Below, in pieces: positions 34,536-47,552 of a stretch of 64,000 bases of DNA. The stretch comes from Amycolatopsis iheyensis (GTDB taxonomy: Bacteria; Actinomycetota; Actinomycetes; Mycobacteriales; Pseudonocardiaceae). The notes beneath the pieces are model-generated. The model worked only from the letters and a program-made list of their open reading frames with translations, was not told where the DNA came from and did no database searches. The stretch is taken from positions 186,001-250,000 of the forward strand of contig NZ_JAMXQV010000006.1 in NCBI RefSeq assembly GCF_024703995.1. The letters run 5' to 3'. How positions within the stretch are numbered: the stretch's first letter is position 1; every line of letters starts with the position of its first letter. A program made the translations under genes and the position numbers.

Positions 34536-35564
34536 ATGGCAGAGAAGCACCGCGTCCGGTTCGAACCGGTCGGGATCGAGATCGACGTCGCCGAGGACAC
34601 CACGATCCTGCGCGCCGCCGCCGAGCAGGGCGTCATGCTCATGCACGGCTGCAAGGAAGGGCAGTGCGCGGCGTGCAAGTCGTTCATCCTCGACGGCGAC
34701 GACGTCGAACACGACCGCTATTCGACCTTCGCGCTCCCCGACTACGAAAAGGAGGAGGGTTTCACGCTGCTGTGCCGGGCCCACGCCTACGAAGACCTGA
34801 CGATCGAGCTGCTCAACTACGACGAGGAGATGATCCAGTCCGGGCTGCCGATCCAGGAGGCGACGGTCGAGGTCGTGGCCAACGACCACGTCACGCACGA
34901 CCTCCGGCACCTGGTCGTGCGCGTGCCCGAGGAGCTCAAGTTCTTCCCCGGGCAGTACCTGGACTTCGCGGTCCCGGGCACCGAGGAGACGCGGTCGTTC
35001 TCGATGGCCAACACCTCGGCGCGCGACGGGCTCCTGGAGTTCGTCATCAAGATCTACCCCGACGGGCTGTTCTCCCGGTTCCTCGACACCGATGTCGCGG
35101 TCGGCGACCGGCTCCGGGTGACCGGCCCGTTCGGGGTGTTCACCCTCCGGGACAACCCGGGCAAGGACCTGGTCTTCGTCGGCGGCGGGGCCGGGATGGC
35201 GCCGATCCTGTCGCTGCTGCGTTCCATGGCCGAGCGCGGCATCGACCGGAAGGCGACCTACTACTACGGCGCCCGCCGCGAGGCGGACCTGTGCTTCCAC
35301 GCCGAACTGCGGGAGCTCGAGGAGAAACTGCCGAACTTCCGTTACGTACCAGCGCTTTCCGAACCGGGTGACGACACCTGGGACGGCGAGACCGGCCTGA
35401 TCACCGACGTCCTGCGCCGGGCCGGCCTCGACCTGACCGGAGCCGACGCCTACGTCTGCGGCCCGCCGCCGATGGTGGAGGCCGCGCTGGAACTGCTGCC
35501 CGCGCTCGGCGTCGCCGAAAAGCGCGTCTTCTACGACAAGTTCACCACCACGGGCGAAGGGTAA
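34536..35564 (+). CDS. mimB: Monooxygenase reductase component MimB (PrmB)
   Basis: A 342-residue NADH reductase: an N-terminal plant-type [2Fe-2S] domain with Cys39, Cys44, Cys47 and Cys80 (HGCKEGQCAACKSF and TLLC), an FAD domain (TRSFSMANTSARDG) and an NAD domain (VFVGGGAGMAPILSLLRSM, YVCGPPPMVEAAL). It passes electrons from NADH to the di-iron centre of MimA. Located 20 bp after mimA, before mimC. Confidence 0.92.
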   Translation: MAEKHRVRFEPVGIEIDVAEDTTILRAAAEQGVMLMHGCKEGQCAACKSFILDGDDVEHDRYSTFALPDYEKEEGFTLLCRAHAYEDLTIELLNYDEEMIQSGLPIQEATVEVVANDHVTHDLRHLVVRVPEELKFFPGQYLDFAVPGTEETRSFSMANTSARDGLLEFVIKIYPDGLFSRFLDTDVAVGDRLRVTGPFGVFTLRDNPGKDLVFVGGGAGMAPILSLLRSMAERGIDRKATYYYGARREADLCFHAELRELEEKLPNFRYVPALSEPGDDTWDGETGLITDVLRRAGLDLTGADAYVCGPPPMVEAALELLPALGVAEKRVFYDKFTTTGEG

Positions 35565-35570
35565 AAACCC

Positions 35571-36740
35571 ATGACAGCCACGCAAGAACGCAGTGTGCCG
35601 AAGCCGACGTTCACCGACGCCGAAGCGGGTGCCAAGGTCTTCCCGGACTCCGACGCCCGCCGGTACAACTACTTCACCCCGGCCAAGCGCAAGCAGAGCC
35701 ACTACGAAGACGTCACCGTCGAAGTCCAGCCGGACCCGCGCCACTACCTGTCCCAGGGCTGGCTCTACGCCTTCGCCGACGGCAAGGGCGGCTACCCGCT
35801 GGAGTGGACCGCGCTGAAGGCGTGGGGCTCCGACCGGCCGCTGCCCGAGCGCAGCCCCGGCTCCGGCGGCAAGGGCTACGACTGGCCGGCCCACGGCTGG
35901 CACGAGTTCCGCGACCCCAACGAGGAGTGGGAGCTCACCCTCTACCGCTACAACGCGAACGTCGTGCGCCAGCTCAACCAGAACGTCGACGCCGCGCGCC
36001 AGGCCAAGGCGTTCGAGCAGTGGAACCCGAACTGGGTCGACTTCGTGGCCAAGCACGTCGGCGCCTGGATGCACGTCGACCACGGGCTCGGCCTGTACCT
36101 GTACGCCAACGCCAACCGCCGCGCCCCGACGAACATGCACAACAACGCGATCTCGGTGAACAGCATGCACCGGATCCGCGCGGCGCAGGACCTGGCGCTG
36201 TACAACCTGACGCTCACCGAAGAGATCGACGGCTTCGACGGCGGCGCGCACCTGACGACCTGGGCCGAGGACCCGGCGTGGCAGGGTGTGCGGGAGACCG
36301 CCGAGCAGCTGACCGGGATCTGGGACTGGTGCGAGGCGATCTTCGCCGCGAACATCGTCTTCGAGCCCCTCGTCGGCGAGCTGTTCCGCAGCAACCTCGT
36401 CCAGCAGGCCGCGCCCGCGAACGGCGACTTCGTCACCCCGACGCTGATCGGCGCCGAGGAGTTCGACTTCTCCGAACGCGACCTCCGCTACACGAAGGCG
36501 ATGTTCGACCTGCTGATCAACGACAAGGAGTTCGCCGACCACAACCGCGGCCTGCTGCAGAAGTGGCTCGAGGACTGGGTGCCGAAGAGCATCGCGGCCG
36601 CCCGCGCCCTGCAGCCGCTGTGGTCGCAGCCCGACGCCAAGCCGATCCGGTTCGAGGACGGTCTCGACCGGGCGAAGAGCCGGTTCGCCGGCATCCTGTC
36701 CGAATTGGGCCTCAAGGCACCCGAGGAGCTGGGCCAGTGA
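35571..36740 (+). CDS. mimC: Monooxygenase hydroxylase small (beta) subunit MimC (PrmC)
   Basis: A 389-residue ferritin-fold subunit that pairs with MimA: RRYNYFTPAKRKQSHYEDVT, YLSQGWLYAFADGKGGYPLEWTALK and DWPAHGWHEFRDPNEEWELTLYRYN are typical of the di-iron monooxygenase beta chain. The iron-ligand set of the alpha chain is not maintained, as expected for a structural subunit. It starts 6 bp after mimB and overlaps the mimD start as GTGA. Confidence 0.92.
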   Translation: MTATQERSVPKPTFTDAEAGAKVFPDSDARRYNYFTPAKRKQSHYEDVTVEVQPDPRHYLSQGWLYAFADGKGGYPLEWTALKAWGSDRPLPERSPGSGGKGYDWPAHGWHEFRDPNEEWELTLYRYNANVVRQLNQNVDAARQAKAFEQWNPNWVDFVAKHVGAWMHVDHGLGLYLYANANRRAPTNMHNNAISVNSMHRIRAAQDLALYNLTLTEEIDGFDGGAHLTTWAEDPAWQGVRETAEQLTGIWDWCEAIFAANIVFEPLVGELFRSNLVQQAAPANGDFVTPTLIGAEEFDFSERDLRYTKAMFDLLINDKEFADHNRGLLQKWLEDWVPKSIAAARALQPLWSQPDAKPIRFEDGLDRAKSRFAGILSELGLKAPEELGQ

Positions 36741-37108
36741 CTGTCTTCAAAACCGCGGAAAGCCCGTTCAAGACGAACAACACCGCGTCGAACATGTGCG
36801 GGTTCACCCTGATGAACAACCAGGTCGGCGCGATCATCGCCGAAGTCATGGGGAGCAAGGACAACGTGACCGTGACGCCGCTGCCCTCGATGATCCGGGT
36901 GGACGCGGTCGGGCGCACCGACCTCGTGTACGCCGAGGTCGACGAGGCCGCCGGCGAGGAAGAGGGCTGGTTCAACGCGGCCGAGTTCGAGGAGAGCATG
37001 TCCACCCACTACGGGCGGATGATCCACGAAGACGACCGCACGATCATGTTCGCCAACCCCGAGGACGCGGCCGAGTACCTCGACTTCGACCTCAAGCCGA
37101 TTCGCTAG
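36737..37108 (+). CDS. mimD: Monooxygenase coupling/effector protein MimD (PrmD)
   Basis: A 123-residue cofactor-free regulatory protein of the MmoB/DmpM family (NMCGFTLMNNQVGAIIAEVMGSKDNVTVTPLPSMIRVDAVGRTDL shortened to its core). It docks on the hydroxylase and tunes oxygen activation. GTG 36737 overlaps the mimC stop by 4 nt, so translation is coupled. Confidence 0.9.
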   Translation: MTVFKTAESPFKTNNTASNMCGFTLMNNQVGAIIAEVMGSKDNVTVTPLPSMIRVDAVGRTDLVYAEVDEAAGEEEGWFNAAEFEESMSTHYGRMIHEDDRTIMFANPEDAAEYLDFDLKPIR

Positions 37109-37150
37109 AAACAGCAAGGAAGCACTCGATCCGCTCAGGAAGGATCACCG

Positions 37151-38188
37151 ATGTACGAAAAAGACGGCGAAAAGTATTTCGTGGTGGACGCCCACACCCA
37201 CTTCTGGGACGCGAGCCCGGACAACTGGGTCAAGGGCCAGGAGGAATACGCCAAGGGCTGGATCGAGTGCTTCCACGCCTACCAGGGCCTCGGCCCGAAG
37301 GAGACGCACTGGCCGATCGACCGGTTCCAGAAGTACTCGGAAGAGCTGATGATGCACGACCTGTTCGAGGTCGGGCACGTCGACACCGCCATCTTCCAGC
37401 CGACGAACCTGCGGCAGTGGTACAAGAACGGCTTCAACACGACCGAAGCCGACGCGGCGCTGGCCGAGAAGCACCCCGGGAAGTTCCTCGTGAACACCAC
37501 CTTCGACCCGCGTGAAGGCGACGAAGGCCTGAAGGCGCTCGAGGAACGCGTCAAGCGGTACGGCTGCAAGGGTGTCAAGCTCTACACTGCCGAGTGGCGT
37601 GGGGACTCCCGCGGCTGGAGCCTCAAGGACCCGGAGGCGGCTCGGTTCCTCGAGAAGTGCGAGGAGCTGGGCGTCAAGAACGTCCACGTCCACAAGGGAC
37701 CGACGATCTGGCCGCTGGACAAGGACGCCTTCGACGTGTCCGATGTGGACCACGTGGCGACGAACTTCCAGGGCCTGAACTTCATCGTCGAGCACGTCGG
37801 CCTGCCGCGCATCGAGGACTTCTGCTTCATGGCCACCCAGGAGCGGAACGTCTACGCGGGGCTCGCCGTGGTCGTCGGCGGCCTGATGCACGCCCGGCCG
37901 AAGTTCTTCGCGAAGGTCATGGGCGAGCTGATGTTCTGGCTCGGCGAGGACAAGCTGATCTTCGGCGCGGACTACGCCATCTGGGAGCCCAAGTGGCAGG
38001 TCGAGGGCTTCGTCGACTGGAACATGCCGGGTGACGACGAGCTGTCGGACTTCCCGCCGCTCACCGTCGACCAGAAGAAGAAGATCCTCGGGCTGAACGC
38101 GGCCCGGCTGTACGACATCGACGTGCCGGCCGAGCTGAAGCTCGCCGACCCGAAGGACGTCGAGCCCGTCGGCGTGCCGAACCCGTGA
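37151..38188 (+). CDS. Amidohydrolase-family protein of the mim/prm operon
   Basis: A 345-residue amidohydrolase-2 (ACMSD-like) TIM-barrel protein: metal site HTHFWD near the N-terminus (VVDAHTHFWDASPDNW), VHVHKGPTIWP, FIVEHVGLPRIEDF and the final metal Asp in FGADYAIWEP. It corresponds in position to the amidohydrolase gene that follows mimD in mycobacteria (MSMEG_1975); its reaction is not known to me. Its stop overlaps the next GTG start. Confidence 0.88.
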   Translation: MYEKDGEKYFVVDAHTHFWDASPDNWVKGQEEYAKGWIECFHAYQGLGPKETHWPIDRFQKYSEELMMHDLFEVGHVDTAIFQPTNLRQWYKNGFNTTEADAALAEKHPGKFLVNTTFDPREGDEGLKALEERVKRYGCKGVKLYTAEWRGDSRGWSLKDPEAARFLEKCEELGVKNVHVHKGPTIWPLDKDAFDVSDVDHVATNFQGLNFIVEHVGLPRIEDFCFMATQERNVYAGLAVVVGGLMHARPKFFAKVMGELMFWLGEDKLIFGADYAIWEPKWQVEGFVDWNMPGDDELSDFPPLTVDQKKKILGLNAARLYDIDVPAELKLADPKDVEPVGVPNP

Positions 38189-38900
38189 CGGCACTCGACG
38201 AGCGTGGTGCCCGCGCCGGCCATGCCGACCACGCGACAGTGTGGTCGGCGCTGGGCACCGTCCGGGATCCCGAACTGGACGAACCCCTCACCGACCTGGG
38301 TTTCGTGGCCCGCTGCGAGGTGAGCGCGGCGGGCCACGCCGTCATCCGGCTGCGGTTGCCGACCTACTTCTGCGCGCCCAACTTCGCGTTCCTGATGGTC
38401 GCGGACGCCTACGACGCCGTCGCCGGGGTGCCGGGCCTGACCGGGCTCGACATCCGGCTCGACGACCACTTCGCCTCCGACGTCATCAACCGCGGGGTGG
38501 CGGCCCGGCAGGGGTTCGTCGCGTCCTTCGAAGGCGAGGCCGTCGACGAACTGGACACGCTGCGCGGCGACTTCGTCCGCAAGGCGGTGCTGGCGGGCAC
38601 CGACCGCGTCTGCCGCTCCCTGAACGGCCGCGACCCGCGGGCGCTGACCCTCGGCGACGTCCCGCCGAGCCCCGACCTCGAGCGGCTGCGCGCCCGGCGT
38701 CGTGAGCTGGGCCTGCCCGCCGAGGACGGCGATCCGTTGCTGCTCGACCCGGCCACCGGCGAAGCGGTGGCCCCGGCCGACGCGAAACGCCACCTCGCGT
38801 TCGCGCGGCTGACCCGCACGAGCATGGAGGCCAACTCCGGGGTGTGCCGCGGCATGTTGCGCGCGCGGTACTCCCTGACCAGTGAAGAGGAGGGCACGGG

Positions 38901-38904
<4 letters not shown>
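38185..38904 (+). CDS. DUF59/MIP18-type protein of the mim operon
   Basis: A 239-residue protein whose first 100 residues match the MIP18/PaaD-like iron-sulfur assembly fold (ALGTVRDPELDEPLTDLGFVARCEV); the longer C-terminal part is specific to mim/prm operons and ends with a Cys/Arg-rich stretch (SGVCRGMLRARYSLT). It may help load iron or clusters into the monooxygenase (inference). GTG 38185 overlaps the upstream stop (GTGA), and its own stop overlaps the next ATG. Confidence 0.82.
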
Positions 38905-41629
<2,725 letters not shown>

Positions 41630-41655
41630 GTACCGCCCGGCTCACGGGGAACGGA

Positions 41656-41694
41656 GGTCCCCTCACCGGAGTCCTGAGCCCCGGTGGGGGGACC
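41656..41694 (+). terminator. Strong terminator after mimG
   Basis: A 14-bp stem (41656-41669 pairing with 41681-41694, with one G-U pair in RNA) and an 11-nt loop, 27 bp after the mimG stop. It is followed by CTCTTG rather than a T-run. It closes the mim operon. Confidence 0.75.
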
Positions 41695-41738
41695 CTCTTG
41701 CGCTGCGCCCGGCCCGCCGGGGTGTCACGCTGGTGATC

Positions 41739-41927
41739 ATGACGCACTACGTTCTCGCGCAGACGCTGGCCACGGTCGGGGAGTTCGAAGCGAAGGGCTT
41801 CCTGGGCACGGTGGGCAAGATCGCCGCGGCGACGGTGATCTTCTTCATCGCCATCGGCCTGGTGGTGGGCCTGCTGCTCGGGTTCTTCATCGGCCGCTCG
41901 GTCGGCCGGCGGCAAGGGCCGCGCTGA
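41739..41927 (+). CDS. Small single-pass membrane protein
   Basis: A 62-residue protein with one membrane helix (IAAATVIFFIAIGLVVGLLLGFFIG) and a basic C-terminus (RSVGRRQGPR), so the tail probably faces the cytosol. ATG 41739 preferred; GTG 41733 is possible, and neither has a clear ribosome binding site. No family recognised. It lies after the mim terminator, so it is likely expressed separately. Confidence 0.6.
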   Translation: MTHYVLAQTLATVGEFEAKGFLGTVGKIAAATVIFFIAIGLVVGLLLGFFIGRSVGRRQGPR

Positions 41928-41928
41928 G

Positions 41929-42528
41929 TCAGCGGACCAGGCCGTGGCGGGCCAGCTCGCGGTCGGCCAGCTTCCCGATGATCTCCCGGTCCCGCTGCCG
42001 CCAGCCGGTGGCCGGGTCGCCGACCGCGGCCAGGCGCCGGAGCGGCTGCGTCGCCAATGCCCGCAGCGCCAGCAAGTCGAGGCCTTCGTCTCCCATCGCC
42101 CGCAGCCGCGCGGCCGCCGAAGCGCGGCGGGTGAAGTTCCAGCGCAGGGGCAACCACGTCACCACCAGCGTCAGCACCGGCAGCGCGATGATGATCGCCG
42201 CCAGCCACCACGCGAGGTTCTCCACCGCTTCGATCTGCCAGCGGCCCGAGTCGACGAGCTTGGTGCCCACGGCCGAGCCGCCGTGCAACGCCTTCGCGAG
42301 CGCGTCGCCGACCAGCGGGATGCCGCCCGCCGAGTTCGCCGCTCCGTCGAACGTCCCGCGCAACCCGGTGCCCGCGTCGACCAGGCCGTCGCCGGGGGCG
42401 CGCAGCTTCAGCACCTGGTCGTACACCGACGTGCCGAGCCAGGCCGCGAGCACCACGACCAACAGGGCGAGCAGGTCGCTGACGAGCTGGGCGGTGCGGC
42501 GGATCGGCCGTTCGGCGTAGAGCTGCAT
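41929..42528 (-). CDS. Two-helix membrane protein of unknown function
   Basis: A 199-residue protein with two hydrophobic segments (LVSDLLALLVVVLAAWLGTSV near residue 25 and LAWWLAAIIIALPVLTLVVTW near 115), an extracytoplasmic Gly/Ala-rich loop between them and a cytosolic helical tail rich in Arg. I recognise no named family. It converges on the 62-aa gene with a 1-bp gap. Confidence 0.7.
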   Translation of the reverse strand: MQLYAERPIRRTAQLVSDLLALLVVVLAAWLGTSVYDQVLKLRAPGDGLVDAGTGLRGTFDGAANSAGGIPLVGDALAKALHGGSAVGTKLVDSGRWQIEAVENLAWWLAAIIIALPVLTLVVTWLPLRWNFTRRASAAARLRAMGDEGLDLLALRALATQPLRRLAAVGDPATGWRQRDREIIGKLADRELARHGLVR

Positions 42529-42598
42529 CGGGTCGCCTTTCGCGGTGGGGGAGCGCGGGCGAGGAGCAACGTACCCGCGCTCCCCACCCGCGAACCGC

Positions 42599-44758
42599 CT
42601 AGCTCCGGACCACCTCCGCCAGTCCGCCCAACGCCGCCGGCAGCGGACCCTCGTGCAGCACGCCGAGCCGCTGCGTCGCCCGGGTGAGCGCCACGTACAG
42701 ATCGGCCGGGCTGTCGGCGAGGATCGCCGCCGGGTCCACCACCAGGACGGCGTCGAACTCCAGCCCCTTCGTCTCCGACGCCGGGACGGTGCCCGGCACG
42801 CCGGGTGGGCCGATCACGATGCTGGTGCCCTCCCGGCCGGCCTCCTCCCGGACGAACTCCTCGACCGCCGAGGTCAGCTCGTCCGGGACGACCAGCCGGG
42901 ACCACGGCCGGACGCCGCACGCACGCACCGAATCCGGGGGCTTGACCTCCGGCGCGAACTCGGCGAGCACCGCCGCCGCGACGGCCATGATCTCAGCCGG
43001 CGTGCGGTAGTTCACCGTCAGCGACCGGTAGACCCACCGGCCGGCCACGTACGGCTTCAGCATCGCGCCCCACGACCGCGCCCCGGCCGCCGAACGGCGC
43101 TGGGCGAGGTCGCCCACCACCGTGAACGACCGGCCCGGGCACCGGCGCATCAGCACCCGCCAGTCCATTTCGGACAGTTCCTGGGCCTCGTCGACCACGA
43201 CGTGCCGATAGGTCCAGTCCCGGTCCGCCGAGGCCCGCTCGACGAGGCTGCGGGTGTCGGCCTCCTCGAACCGCTCGGCCAGGTCCTCGGCGTAGAGCAG
43301 GTTCTCGGCCGAGAGCAGCACGTCCTCGTCCATCTCCTCCCGGTCCAGCTTCATCGTCTGGAAGACGCCCTCGGCGTACTCGGCCTCGGCCTGCCGCGCC
43401 CGCGCGGCCGCGGCGTCGGCCGCCTTCTCCGCCGTCTTGTCCTGCCCCAGCAGGTCGGCCAGCTCGTCGAGCAGCGGCACGTCCGACACCGTCCAGGCGT
43501 CACCCCGGGCCCGGAACAACCCCGAATCCGCTGGCGCGGACGCGTAGAACGAGGACAACAGGCCCTCCGGGGTCAGCTTCGGCCAGAGCTCGTCGATCGT
43601 CGCGGTGAACTTCTCGTCGACGGCGAGGTCTTCGAGCAGGCCCTTCCGCATGCTCTCCCATTCGTCGCGGTCGTCGCGGCTCAGCCAGCCCTTGCCGATC
43701 CGGCCCAGCGCGCGCTCGGTGAGCACGTAGGTGACGATCTCGACGAACTTCGCGCGTGCTTCGTTGTGCGGCAGCCCGCTGTCGCGCGCCTCCTGCCGCG
43801 CCCACTCCGCGGTCTCGGCGTCGATCCGCACGGTGACGTCCTTGAGCGCGATCGGCACCGGCTCGGCGGGCAGCCGCTGCCGGTCGGCGACCGCGGCCTT
43901 CAGCACGTCGAGGATCTTCAGGGATCCCTTGCGCCGCGCGACTTCCGGGACGTCCTCGGCCGTGACGTGCAGCCCCGGCACGAGGTCGCCGGTGGTGGTG
44001 AACACGACGTCGGTCTCGCCGAGCGAGGGCAGGACGCGGCCGATGTGGTCCAGGAACGCCGGGTTCGGCCCGACGACCAGCGCGCCGTGGCGTTCCATCC
44101 GCTCCCGCTGGGTGTAGAGCAGGTAGGCGACGCGGTGCAGCGCCACCACCGTCTTCCCGGTGCCCGGCCCGCCTTCGATCACCAGCACGCCCGGGTGGTC
44201 GAGCCGGATGATCTCGTCCTGCTCGGCCTGGATCGTCGCGACGATGTCGCGCATCCCCTCACCACGCGGCGCGTTGACGGCCGCGAGCAGCGCCGCGTCG
44301 CCTTGCGCGTCCCCGCCAGGACGGCCGAGATCCTCGTCGGTGAAGCCGAGCACCCGGCGTCCCCGGGTGTGGAACTGGCGCCGCCGGTGCATGTCCTCCG
44401 GGTTCGCGCCGGTGGCGGTGTAGAACGGCCGGGCCGCCGGCGCCCGCCAGTCGAGCAGCACCGGCCGGTAGTCGTTTTCCTCGTCGAACAGGCCGATCCG
44501 GCCGATGTAGGACCGCTCGCCCGACACCGCGTCCAGCCGCCCGAAGCACAACCCGTTGTCGACGACGTCCAGCCGCTTGACCTGCCGGCCGAGCGACCGC
44601 ACGCCGACGTCCCGCTCCATCGCGCCGACGCCGTTGCCGCCCAGCGCCGCCTCGTACTCGGCCTTGACCCGCGCGCGCTCGGCGTCGAGCCGCGTGTACA
44701 GCCCGGCGACGTAGTCGCGTTCGGACCGCAGTTCTTCTTCGTACCCCTGGTCTGTCAC
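42599..44758 (-). CDS. helR: HelD/HelR-type RNA polymerase-associated ATPase
   Basis: A 719-residue superfamily 1 helicase-like protein: N-terminal coiled-coil arm (EELRSERDYVAGLYTRLDAERARVKAEY), P-loop VIEGGPGTGKTVVALHR, DEAQ box VVVDEAQELSEMDW and motif VALTRATQRLGVLH. HelD proteins pull RNA polymerase off DNA; HelR of Streptomyces also protects it from rifamycins. It starts at GTG 44758, only 28 bp after the Rox-like monooxygenase gene, behind an RAE-like palindrome. That arrangement favours a rifamycin-response role. General HelD is the alternative. Confidence 0.82.
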   Translation of the reverse strand: MTDQGYEEELRSERDYVAGLYTRLDAERARVKAEYEAALGGNGVGAMERDVGVRSLGRQVKRLDVVDNGLCFGRLDAVSGERSYIGRIGLFDEENDYRPVLLDWRAPAARPFYTATGANPEDMHRRRQFHTRGRRVLGFTDEDLGRPGGDAQGDAALLAAVNAPRGEGMRDIVATIQAEQDEIIRLDHPGVLVIEGGPGTGKTVVALHRVAYLLYTQRERMERHGALVVGPNPAFLDHIGRVLPSLGETDVVFTTTGDLVPGLHVTAEDVPEVARRKGSLKILDVLKAAVADRQRLPAEPVPIALKDVTVRIDAETAEWARQEARDSGLPHNEARAKFVEIVTYVLTERALGRIGKGWLSRDDRDEWESMRKGLLEDLAVDEKFTATIDELWPKLTPEGLLSSFYASAPADSGLFRARGDAWTVSDVPLLDELADLLGQDKTAEKAADAAAARARQAEAEYAEGVFQTMKLDREEMDEDVLLSAENLLYAEDLAERFEEADTRSLVERASADRDWTYRHVVVDEAQELSEMDWRVLMRRCPGRSFTVVGDLAQRRSAAGARSWGAMLKPYVAGRWVYRSLTVNYRTPAEIMAVAAAVLAEFAPEVKPPDSVRACGVRPWSRLVVPDELTSAVEEFVREEAGREGTSIVIGPPGVPGTVPASETKGLEFDAVLVVDPAAILADSPADLYVALTRATQRLGVLHEGPLPAALGGLAEVVRS

Positions 44759-44786
44759 AGTCCCTCTTCGTTGTCCTACAACAGTT

Positions 44787-46313
<1,527 letters not shown>

Positions 46314-46414
46314 TTAGACATGGAGGGGAGTGGTTTTCCTCCCTCCGGTCTCCAGGGCGTCTTCCCTGATCCAGCCTTTCCTACCACCTGATGGCGTACG
46401 TCGCGCCGGTGATC

Positions 46415-46430
46415 TATGACGGCTGTCATA
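46415..46430. promoter_or_regulatory. TetR-type operator A (TATGAC-n4-GTCATA)
   Basis: TATGAC GGCT GTCATA, a perfect 6-4-6 dyad 63 bp upstream of the acetyltransferase start. First of three related copies. Confidence 0.65.
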
Positions 46431-46464
46431 GTGTGCTTCCGGTCGCACTGTGCTCTGATGGGAC

Positions 46465-46480
46465 TATGACGGCTGTCATG
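46465..46480. promoter_or_regulatory. TetR-type operator B overlapping the acetyltransferase start
   Basis: TATGAC GGCT GTCATG, one base different from copy A. Both candidate start codons of the acetyltransferase (46466 and 46478) lie inside it. Confidence 0.65.
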
Positions 46481-47119
46481 GAAATCCGGGAGCTGGGCGA
46501 CCGCCCGGCCGACCGGGAGTGCGTGGCCGCGCTGGTCGCGGCCTGCTCGCCGGAGAGCCTCCGGCGGCGGTTCCTGATGGGCGGCCCGGCCGAGCCGGCC
46601 GACGTCTTCCGGCGCTACCAGCGGTTCCTGCTCGCCGGTGAGCCCGCGTTGCTCGCCGTCCGGGACGGCCGCCCGGTCGGTCTCCTCAACTTCGTCGCCC
46701 CGGCTCCGGGGGAGGCCGAGATCGGCGTCCTCGTCGCCGATCCGTGGCAGCGGCAGGGGATCGCGAGCGCGCTGACCCGGTGGCTGTGGGCGTCCGGGCG
46801 GTGGCCGGGCTGGACGGTGCGGGCGACCGTGCGGGCCGGTAACACCGGCGCCGAAACGTTGTTGCTGCGCCAGGGGTTCCGGCCGGTGCCCAGCTACGAA
46901 CGCGGCGAGCGGGACTTCGCGCTCGTCGTCCCCGGCTGGGCTACCATGACGGACGTCATGAAGGAGGCCGCCGATGACCCGGACACCACGCGAGCGGATG
47001 GTGCTCAGCGCCGCGCAGCTGGTGCGGATCCACGGTGTCGGGGCGACCGGCATGCGGGACGTGGTCGCGCACGCCGAAGCCCCGCGGGGGTCGCTGCAGC
47101 ACTACTTCCCCGGCGGTAA
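46478..47119 (+). CDS. GNAT-family acetyltransferase
   Basis: A 213-residue frame whose first 155 residues are a GNAT domain: IRELGDRPADRECVAALV, LAVRDGRPVGLLNFV, AEIGVLVADPWQRQGIASALTRWLW (the acetyl-CoA loop QRQGIA) and NTGAETLLLRQGFRPV. ATG 46478 fits the domain start; 46466 is possible; neither has a ribosome binding site. The frame runs on past the domain and overlaps the tetR gene by 146 nt with low-complexity Arg/Ala residues, so the tail may be an accident of a lost stop. Two operator copies cover its start region, making it a target of that TetR. Confidence 0.75.
   Translation: MEIRELGDRPADRECVAALVAACSPESLRRRFLMGGPAEPADVFRRYQRFLLAGEPALLAVRDGRPVGLLNFVAPAPGEAEIGVLVADPWQRQGIASALTRWLWASGRWPGWTVRATVRAGNTGAETLLLRQGFRPVPSYERGERDFALVVPGWATMTDVMKEAADDPDTTRADGAQRRAAGADPRCRGDRHAGRGRARRSPAGVAAALLPRR
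46945..46960. promoter_or_regulatory. TetR-type operator C before tetR
   Basis: CATGAC GGAC GTCATG, the third copy of the dyad, inside the acetyltransferase frame and 13 bp before the tetR start codon. It implies autoregulation. Confidence 0.6.
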
Positions 47120-47552
47120 GGACCAGCTGATCGCCGAAGCTGTCGCGTGGGCGGGTGACTATGCCGCCCGCCGCGTGGCGCGCGTCGCGGCCAAGCTCGA
47201 GGACCCGACGCCCGGCAAGCTGTTCGAGGCGATGGCCGCCCAGTGGCGCGACGAGTTCACGACGCAGGGGTTCGACGCGGGCTGCCCGCTGGTGGCGACG
47301 GTCGCCGACACGGTGGCCACCAGCGACAGCCTGAGGGAAGCTGTCGGCAAGGCGTTCGAGGGCTGGCAGCGCCCGGTGGCGACGACGCTCGAGGACCTCG
47401 GGGTGCCCGCGGCCCGCAGCGCGTCGCTGGCGGTGCTCATGCTCAGCGCGCTGGAGGGCGCGATCGTCCTCGCGCGGGCGCACCAGGACGTGGCGCCGCT
47501 GGAGACCGTGGTGGCGGAGCTGCGCCCCCTGCTCGACGGCGCGGTCGGTTAG
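46974..47552 (+). CDS. TetR-family repressor (YcdC/LmrA-like)
   Basis: A 192-residue TetR protein: RERMVLSAAQLVRIHGVGATGMRDVVAHAEAPRGSLQHYFPGGKDQLIAEAV is the HTH region, with the SLQHYFPGGK form typical of the LmrA/YxaF group that controls drug resistance; the C-terminal half contains FDAGCPLVATV. ATG 46974 has AAGGAGG upstream. Operators A-C (TATGAC-n4-GTCATA) around the acetyltransferase and itself are its likely sites. The stop overlaps the sigma-factor stop region by 4 nt, convergently. Confidence 0.85.
   Translation: MTRTPRERMVLSAAQLVRIHGVGATGMRDVVAHAEAPRGSLQHYFPGGKDQLIAEAVAWAGDYAARRVARVAAKLEDPTPGKLFEAMAAQWRDEFTTQGFDAGCPLVATVADTVATSDSLREAVGKAFEGWQRPVATTLEDLGVPAARSASLAVLMLSALEGAIVLARAHQDVAPLETVVAELRPLLDGAVG

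Noticed and set aside
46319..46391. Tiny ORF in the control region between the Rox-like gene and the acetyltransferase
   Set aside because: No ribosome binding site, no conservation argument, and it lies over operator and promoter sequence.
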